Source of the DNA: Reticulitermes lucifugus
Taxonomy: Eukaryota > Arthropoda > Insecta > Blattodea > Rhinotermitidae
Assembly (NCBI GenBank): GCA_026260175.1
Contig: JAKCWW010000802.1
Location: 1-64,000, forward strand
Direction: 5' to 3'
Length of the DNA: 64,000 nt
The notes under the pieces were generated by a model that was not told the DNA's origin, did not search any database, and saw only the letters and a program-made list of their open reading frames with translations. Positions 56,701 through 64,000 of this stretch are shown piece after piece; within the stretch, counting starts at the first letter, position 1, and each line of letters begins with the position of its first letter. The position numbers and the translations under genes were made by a program.

Positions 56701-58385
56701 CACTCATACGCCTGTAGGAAGTTTAAACATACGGAGTTGGTACTTGAGTTTAAATTCTAAGGGTTGTAGAAAGAATCTAATTCCTCATTTCCCGTGATAA
56801 ATCATTAGAACAGCTGACTGATGAGGCTACTGCCGCAATACCAAAGAAAAACAGGATACAGCTCTGCTTTTGAGAAATTAAAAGTAACATCCATGACAAC
56901 TTATTAAAACAGTTTTTGTAGTTCCTTATTGTAAGAAATAATCTGTTATTATATTCCTATCACTGACTCCTCCAAAGTTGGTATTACAAGGTATATTGTG
57001 ATAAACAAATGTGGATTCCTTCATGGCCTTTTTGGAGCTCGCGCTGAAAAAACAGGACGTTTGTAACAAAAAACTGCCTACGAAATTTAGACGTAACTCC
57101 AAAATATTTTCGACAAGTGTAAAAATCAATTACTCTGCTTAAAAGAATTTAGCAATTCTGTACTGAAAGTTTTGCAAAAACTATATTGCACATTCTTCTG
57201 CACTACATGGATGTAAACCGGATGTTTTAAAAGACACAACAAAAGATAATCAACATTTCTGAAGGAAGAATTTTAAGGAAGGTTTACCATCCAGCTCTGG
57301 CGAAGAGATTCTGGCGGACGATACATAATTTATGAATTATACTGTCTTGTTAAGGAAGCATGATGTTATGATGAAGGTCGCAAAAGTGAGACGGCTTGGG
57401 CGTATTTTTGTAGGGGGGGGATGAAGTAGCTATACTTAAACGAATTCTGTTTGCTGAATCCCGGGGCCACAGAGAAGCAGAGCGACCAAACGACGATGGC
57501 GTTAGAAACTGTAAAACGAGAACCAAAGACCGAGGCAAACAGAGGGCAACTATTGAACAAGCCAAAGCTCACCCAGGGCTGTTGGTTTGCTGATATACTA
57601 AACTTTTAACAAATAAGCGTTAAAATACGCTACGGAGAACAAAATACCAGTGCGTTATCCTTCAAAAGGATTAAGTACGAATAACCGAAAGAGCTACTTT
57701 CACTCTTATTTTGCTAAATATATTTGACATACATTTTATATAAAAACTTTCTTTCGCTGTTTTCCAATTTTATTCATCGATAATCTGGAAGCTACGCGAC
57801 TGAAACCGGTATTACTAGTTAACAAGCGAAATAAATATGTCTATTTTATCTTGTCCGCAAACAAGGCCGCTCTGATGGAAGCCTTTTTGCTTAGCAAACA
57901 CGTATCCATATGTAACTTAGAGACTGTCTTTCTCCCCTGACATTCTACTTGTCTTAGGCTATAGCAAAGTCTCGACGTCCCCTAAATTCTTGTCGGATGT
58001 AACCTTCGTAAGGGATATATCTGCCATGCACAGGAAAATTATAACATGGACCCTCTCTATATCCAGCGTCACTTTCTTGCTTGAAACCCATTTAATATAC
58101 TCTTATAAAGCCATAAACATTAGGCGCCATGGCAGTAAGTAATGGAACAATTGTCAGCTCGAATATATAGCTATTCATTTTGTCATTACCAGTAAGTAAA
58201 TATATATTGTAATAGTGTAGCTTCAGATAACCTGGGAGAAAAGCTGATACATTCACTAGCGTAGAGCTACATATAATCTTAATGTGCACTGTTGCCGTGA
58301 CAAAAATGAGGTCTAAAATTCGAGACATTTAAGCTATGGAAAGGGATAATTGCATCCGTCCAACAAAGTAAGACACTGCGTTTTA
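56701..58385. other. Anonymous DNA
   Basis: Frames at 56926-57129, 57350-57572 and 58092-58328 (all minus) have no domain. A hairpin remnant with actgaaaccggt at about 57812 lacks the ribozyme core. Confidence 0.45.
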
Positions 58386-58387
58386 AA

Positions 58388-58968
58388 TACAGAGTGTATC
58401 AAAAATGTTTCCAGAATCTTCAAGAGTAAGTTCTTCACATCACAAAAAGTAAAAACCTTTATACAAACATGTCCGACAATGAGTGGTTTTGGAGTTTGAG
58501 ACATTACATTCGGCAATGGGCATTTTGACTACGTAATACTTAGATTACAGCTGACATAATACATTTACAATACACGTTCTCAAATTAATAATTGAGTCTT
58601 TATTGTTTATCAAGTTACAGTTTACAACAAATGCTAGAATGTCCTCCACCTGAATCAATGCACGCATGGACACTTCTGATCATGGACTGTCGCACCATTT
58701 CAAAGGTCCCGGGGCGGTTGCGAGCGGTTTGACAGGTATCAGAAATGCGTTGGTGAAATGTCTGCTCATTTTAAATTGGAGCTGAATACACTATGGCTTT
58801 TAAGTGTCAACATAGATAAAAATCCAAAAGATCGAGTTTCGGCGAACGTGGGGGCTGTACCTCGAAAACTACATGTTTGCGGATAGATATTGTTACGAAC
58901 GTTTTCCTTGTCTTGGTGTAAGGAACTCACTTGTCACGTTTGTTCTAGAATTTTACATACACTCTGTA
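58388..58968 (-). mobile_element. Mariner-superfamily element, internally deleted, with terminal inverted repeats
   Basis: Left end tacagagtgtat (58388-58399) and right end atacactctgta (58957-58968) are exact reverse complements, bounded by TA as in Tc1/mariner insertions. Similarity of the ends continues inward for about 50 bp. On the minus strand a transposase C-terminus survives: LDFYL, then HLKAIVYSAPI, NEQTFHQRISDTCQTARNRP and VRQSMIRSVHACIDSGGG. In-frame stops after LDFYLC and SAPI show it is dead. The N-terminal and most catalytic parts are missing. Confidence 0.88.
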
Positions 58969-59645
58969 TATACAACGTGTAATATCCTAATAATGCAGCT
59001 AATAGACCATTATGAACTCCACTTTTCGGAGGGTTTTTAAATGCTACTCGCATTTATGAACAAATTTGATACCATGTGCCTGTCTGTTGTTGATTTTCTA
59101 GGCAAAGGTATCACGTTACCATCACATACCACAACTTCTCTTCAACTAAAATATAAATCCAGTTTTTATAGTGTTATGTGTAACAAGTTGATGTTTCTTG
59201 GGTTAATATCACCAATCAACAACAAACAAATATGGCTGGTAAATACAGAAAACAAAATGCATACCGCAGAATTGCAATATACTTCTTGCGTTTAAGGTTT
59301 CGAATTTGCCCCGATCTTTCTTCACTGCAAGTCAATAAAGATTCTTGTTTGAAATTCTGTCACAAGTTAAAACGAATAAAAAACAAGTGTAATTGTACCC
59401 TGACAATTCAAACAAATAATCTTCTTTCAGTCACTCCGTTCGCATGCAATTTAGTTCAGTAATACATACAATCGCATAAACTATATCCTTTGCAGCGGAA
59501 GCGGGGGAAAAACTAGAGAATGTAAAGAAGAAGAAACGAAGAAGAAACGTAATATTAAAACGCCATTCTGTTTCCAATTTTCCACTTTTGGTCTTTGTAA
59601 AGAGAAAAAGAATATCATGCTGAGTGGTGGGGGGCAAAGTACTCA
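58969..59645. other. Anonymous DNA
   Basis: Frames at 59041-59295 and 59232-59462 overlap in different phases; no domain. Confidence 0.45.
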
Positions 59646-59647
59646 AG

Positions 59648-59650
<3 letters not shown>

Positions 59651-59687
<37 letters not shown>
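59651..59687. repeat. TG microsatellite
   Basis: About 18 perfect TG units. Confidence 0.97.
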
Positions 59688-59689
<2 letters not shown>

Positions 59690-60114
59690 TTTGAATGATG
59701 TACGTTCACTGAACAAAAGCGGAATATGTCCAGCTTCACGACGACACAACCACTGTACCGAGAATTAAAACTGACATAACTCCACTGAGCATGGTCCATC
59801 TTGAGAAGTTAACAAATGTTTACTCAGCTGATAAAAGAACTTTACAGCTTTTACAAAAGGGCTTTAACAGCCTATCACTGGATATTATTATGGGCCAGAT
59901 GAATCCACTCCTTGTCGCACAATGTATTTCTTCAACACCTGTTTTTCATATCAACATCTAAACTACGATTAGCCGTAAGTGTTTCAGGTTACAACGCCCA
60001 CTACGATTAATATCTGTTAAGAATGTGTTATGTCTCTCCTGAGACCTACAAACCTAAACCTCAATTTCGTCCAACGTTCGACGCTTTGTAGAATACTGGA
60101 TAAATGTCAGTCGT
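59688..60114. other. Anonymous DNA
   Basis: No gene or repeat was recognised beyond the adjoining microsatellite. Confidence 0.45.
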
Positions 60115-60398
60115 GCCGATCCACGTGGCCAGGCGTAGGTCTGCGGCAGCTCGATTGTTTGGATCACGGGTTTGAATCCCGCTGAGGGCATGAACGTTTG
60201 TCTCTTTGTATTTGTTGTGTGTAGTATAGGTAGCGGCTTCTGCGAATAGCTCATCACTCGTCCAGAGGAGTCCTAACGTAAGTTATTAGTAATTAGTAAC
60301 GTAACATAACGTAAAGTAACTTAATGTTGTGTTATCTAGAAGCCTCAAAACGGGGCGGCCTAGGTCCGAGTTGGGTTTTAGAGCCAAAGAAAAAGAAG
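60115..60398 (+). mobile_element. SINE family C with an internal AACGT-rich insertion
   Basis: The head is gtgccgatccacgtggccag, with B box cacgggtttgaatcccgct. The body is gaacgtttgtctctttgtat, then gtccagaggagtcctaacg. About 45 bp of aacgtaa/taacgtaac-like sequence (60275-60330) interrupts it, after which gaagcctcaaaacggggcgg and tttagagccaaagaaaaaga complete the 3' end. Confidence 0.82.
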
Positions 60399-60424
60399 TG
60401 TTAGTTACTGAGCTGAATGCTGTT

Positions 60425-60655
60425 GACTCCATGTTCAACCCCCATGATGGTAGAGCCTATTGCTTCTCCCACAAAAATGAGAACCTGTAGAGACCTTCAG
60501 GCTCGTGGTGTAGTTGTGCACTTTCATTTTCACAGGTTATGCTGACGTGTGATAACAGTCTCTTCAGAACAAAAATGTGCCACGGGCATTCAGAATGGGG
60601 AAAGACTGGACGGCTATTGGAATCTCTGTTAGCGCATCTGCAATGACGATTCTTT
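60425..60655 (-). mobile_element. Possible SINE or other repeat, minus strand
   Basis: The minus frame begins CRCANRDSNSRPVFPHSE, the kind of peptide obtained when a tRNA-derived SINE head is translated. The matching nucleotide stretch (gagattccaatagccgtcca, antisense) has only a weak B box. Confidence 0.35.
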
Positions 60656-61800
60656 ATTATCAACTGAAACTGAATTTACGTGGAAAGTAATGTAGTCGTA
60701 CTTAGATGTTTGTGGTGGCATTTCTTAATATATATCTATAAAGTTCTAAAAGAATTTAAACGTTAGGGATTCACTTGTATAAGAGGAACGCCCTGTGTGT
60801 ATAAATGGGCATATTTAGACTTAAATAGAAAGGACATAACAGGATAATGGGGAAATTTAATATTGAGAGCCATGAAATTGTTACCCTTTATGGTTAATTA
60901 TGGAGTGAGCAAGTTAGTGAAAATAATATGCATGGATCACTTAGCAATAAGCGAGAAGTAATAAATGTAAACTGTTGCCTAAACCGTGCTTGATTTTAAG
61001 CTTCCGCCGCCATACAAATGAGGGTGCACCCTTTGGGGATTTTAGGCAGCGGATAATGGTATTTTCGTACCATTATGCGCTGGGTAAAATTCGAAAACAG
61101 CGCAGATCTCTTATCTAAAGCCTTATGTGTGCCATAATGTTTCACCTTCATAATTGTGTACTTTTATTATATTTTGTAAGAGATCTTAGAAAAATAAAGA
61201 TAACTAAATTAGACAAATGGTCGTAAGTACTATATCTATGATCAATCTTTATTCGACTTAATAGGCTGCTTTAATGTGCTACCCATCAATGAAATGAAAG
61301 ATGAAAACATTGCCCTTAAAACAGTGTCTAAGGGCTTGGAATGTTAAAAGTTTAATACAAGCGACGAGTATATCAAACGAGATATTGTGTCAGGAAGGTC
61401 CCTTAATTTATTTAAGTTGGTCTACAAACAATATATGTGTAAAATTAATTAAAACATTTTAGCGTAAGTTCCTAAAATCTCACAAGCTTTATTAATTTTA
61501 CAGGAAATTATTAGCATGTACTTTATTATATCAGGAAAATAAACCAACGAAGTACTCGTACATTATTCCGTTTATTTATTACCAACATATTTAGGCCCAA
61601 GTGACTAACACCATAGATGACAACGAAACTGCTAGACGTTTTCAAGACCATTACTTATTAAAATTGTAGCTATATAACACTTTTATTGTCAATGTACGTT
61701 TTATACACTCTACGTGTTAATCTTCCCTTTTACACAATGTTTACATTTAAAAGTTTAACTTGTCATGGTTTAAAAACTTAGAGTATTTTCTTTGTAATCC
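60656..61800. other. Anonymous AT-rich DNA
   Basis: No gene or repeat was recognised. Confidence 0.5.
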
Positions 61801-61832
61801 CTGATGACGGTCATTTAAGCTGAAATATGTTG
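61800..61832 (+). ncRNA. Hammerhead-ribozyme-like motif (intact core, weak stem II)
   Basis: CTGATGA lies at 61801-61807 and GAAA at 61822-61825, followed by TATGTTGC. The region between pairs poorly (cggtcatttaagct). It shares the 3' part with the minus-strand copy at 15529-15561, so both belong to one subtype. Confidence 0.4.
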
Positions 61833-62117
61833 CATCAATAATAAATGCATGAAATATGGTGTACGTTCTTGGTCTATTTTCCTAATCTCAAGCTCTTTTA
61901 TAGGTACGGAGGACAATTATTTCTGTCCGGTCCTTGCAGATATTTTTTTTAATGTGAAACAATATGTATAATACATGAACTTTGAAGACCTCGCGGCAGG
62001 GAATATTCAGACTGACATTACGTGGGACAGATACACTGCACCGTTCCCAGAAAACCGCAGTCTTAACGTAAGAGTTATTCAAAGACTCGTCTTACTTGTT
62101 CAGGTATAGCTTATTCT

Positions 62118-62383
62118 ACAACAGGCCATGAAGGGCCAGAGGAGGAGTAGAGGTATAGCTCTACTCCTTCTTTAACCCCGGGGTTATTTGTGGGTGGGTG
62201 GTCCACTCGACGCCCCGACCGCTTTACTTCCAGGAAAGAGACCTGGTACCCATTGCACAGGAAGCTGGGTGGGCCCCAGGGCCGGTCTGGACGGATGCGG
62301 AATATCTCGCCCCTACCGGGATTCAATCCCCGAATGGAACAGCCCGTAGCGAGTCCCTATACCAACTACGCTATCCCAGCCCA
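62118..62383 (-). mobile_element. SINE family A1, nearly full length, minus strand
   Basis: The left end has acaggccatgaagggccaga, then ctctactccttctttaaccc. The middle has cgccccgaccgctttacttc and ctgggtgggccccagggccg. The antisense B box is accgggattcaatccccgaa, and the right end is ccaactacgctatcccagcc. It is close to 42701-42984. Confidence 0.9.
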
Positions 62384-64000
62384 CCATTTAACTTGTGGTC
62401 CGCTTATTGGATTTAATAATTTAAAAAAAATAATACTGATGTATAAATAATTACGTCACTAATTTACGGGTCGTCATCCGAAGTAAGTACACACATTATC
62501 ACGTGTAAGATGTTGTACCCCGGCAATCGTCGTCTGGATAAAGCTGTAAATCTCGGTATCATTTGCGGTAATTATTCGCCGACGGATTACCAGATAGCGT
62601 AGCAATGCCATCACTAAATACTTTCTCAATATTACAATGAACATTCTTTCAGAAACCGCCCACTCTTCAATATGTTTCTAAATCTCCGGATGCGTTTCTT
62701 GGCGTGGGTGGGAAAAGGGTATTTCTTAATGTAACATATCGAAATAAACGCACAATTTATCTATATACACAGCCTCTGTTACATTAGACACGTAAGACAT
62801 TAAGGAGTGAACATAAATGAACCGATCTCGAATTTGAAAAGTCCTTAGCCTCAAGCACAAATCACCTTAAAACTCGCTTCGCACTCTCACATAATTTTCC
62901 TCTCATAGTCCATTATAAAGTAATTAGTCGTTCAAGCCTGTATAAATATTTCAGAAATACCTTTAAAGCCTTGGTTCCAAAGCAAGAGTATAGCATCAAG
63001 GCCCTCTGGTGTGATTAGAGGCTCGTCTGGCATTGCCTACGCCTGCAATTGGTTTTTAACTAATTTTTTCATAAAATCTGCCCATTATTAAAGGTACGAT
63101 CATTGTGTAAGCTCTTCTTCTTCCTCTTCCTCCCATTCCTGTTCCCCGTTATGTTCTGTTGAGGTCGCGCTCCACTTAGTCTGGCTTGTGCTTTGTGTAT
63201 GTTCTACCTTAGCCAATTCATAAGGTGTAAATTTAACTTAACACAGTGGCTGCTGTAATAAACTGGGAAAGGACTGGCAAAATGTGGTGCGTGGCACCAC
63301 ACAAAACGACCTTGCTAGTTGCACTGTGAGGTCTCTTTCCTCAAATTAAGGAATCCTTTACTTACCATTTATTGCACAGTTCAAAATCAACACAAACAAA
63401 TTGGCGTAACGACGGAACACATAAAGTCATGTCAAACAAACTCAGATCGACTGTGATCGAAATTCATGTTTACTCTGACAAGCAAAATACATCTGGTCTA
63501 CATAATGTGACGTCAGAGGTTCTAATGTTTACGAACATTATGATTAAACTATGCTACATGACATTGTGTAGTTTCGTAGAGAGATACCAATGCTTGAGAT
63601 AAACCTGATGCCCCTTATACCCTAAAGATAGACGCAACAGATTCATCAGATGGGTTTGTATCTACCAGATTACACGATGTCATCCCAGAAGAACTTCGGC
63701 TCTGACAGTGCATCTTGCTTTGCCAGTTAACGAAATATAAACCGCCTTGATATATCGGCAACTTCTCCGACATCTTTATTAAGCGGTCAATCGATTCATT
63801 CATCTGCAGGGAATTTCCTTTTTGACGCCTGGTACCATCACACACGTGTATTGCGTTCTTTGTTATGGCGGATTATTACAATGAAACAAGCAGTACTGGC
63901 GACAGCATCTCCAAACACACGCTATTAAATTAGGGTAGGAGTCTGATGTAGACGTTCTATCATAACAGTCATATCTGACCCAGCTCTTAAGCCTATTTGG
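62384..64000. other. Anonymous DNA to the window edge
   Basis: Frames at 63372-63602 (plus) and 63615-63845 (minus) have no recognised domain. A short CTTCTTCCTCTTCC run lies at about 63114-63135. No gene is called. Confidence 0.45.

Noticed and set aside
57775-57830. Hairpin with actgaaaccggt resembling the ribozyme-like motif
   Set aside because: The CTGANGA side is not recognisable (gataatctgg), so it does not meet the core requirement.
59431-59799. 122-codon minus frame with a His-Thr run
   Set aside because: Spans a TG microsatellite; the remainder has no recognised domain.
1-64000. Retrovirus-like, LTR-type or Polinton-type element
   Set aside because: No recognisable protein trace and no long direct terminal repeats were seen by eye; a translated library search would be needed to exclude short fossils.

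Overview
This window looks like gene-poor, repeat-rich, AT-rich nuclear DNA from an insect with a large genome. The best guess is a cockroach or termite relative (Blattodea or another polyneopteran). That guess rests on the mix of dead LINE 3' ends ending in VDWINLAQDR-like peptides and a TTAG-type tail, the abundant tRNA-derived SINEs, and mariner remnants. No bacterial operons and no convincing host exon are visible. The small open frames scattered through the window are mostly chance or lie inside repeats, so no host protein-coding gene is called. I saw no protein-level trace of a retrovirus-like, LTR-type or Polinton-type element.

Layout. 0-10 kb: an octamer array at the left edge, a TTAATTAA-rich patch, several SINE pieces (one with a clean target-site duplication), two hairpin motifs with a hammerhead-ribozyme-like core, a mariner fragment and a LINE 3' end. 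10-15 kb: a SINE, then two unrelated tandem arrays. The first is a 28-bp satellite built from two 14-bp halves and broken by a 951-bp run of N. The second is a 71-bp higher-order minisatellite built from three subunits of about 25 bp. 15-35 kb: anonymous AT-rich DNA with LINE 3' ends, SINEs of families A and B, and a repeat of about 600 bp ending in a GGAC-rich tract and a hairpin. 35-49 kb: three copies of an unnamed dispersed repeat (the third near 51 kb), two SINEs of family C in opposite orientation, a 37-bp tandem, more LINE ends and microsatellites. 49-64 kb: a cluster of three ribozyme-like motifs, one sitting in the loop of a 45-bp inverted repeat; an internally deleted mariner-like element with about 50-bp terminal inverted repeats; and further SINEs.

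How it works together: this is a graveyard of non-autonomous elements. SINEs carry internal pol III boxes. The LINE copies are all 5'-truncated and broken. The one recurring structure not explained by these families is the CTGANGA-hairpin-GAAA motif. It occurs on both strands, six times with an intact core and at least three times degraded. Its layout is that of the small type-I hammerhead ribozymes known from Penelope-like retroelements, and it is the most interesting signal here. The family names A to E are local labels for this annotation only.
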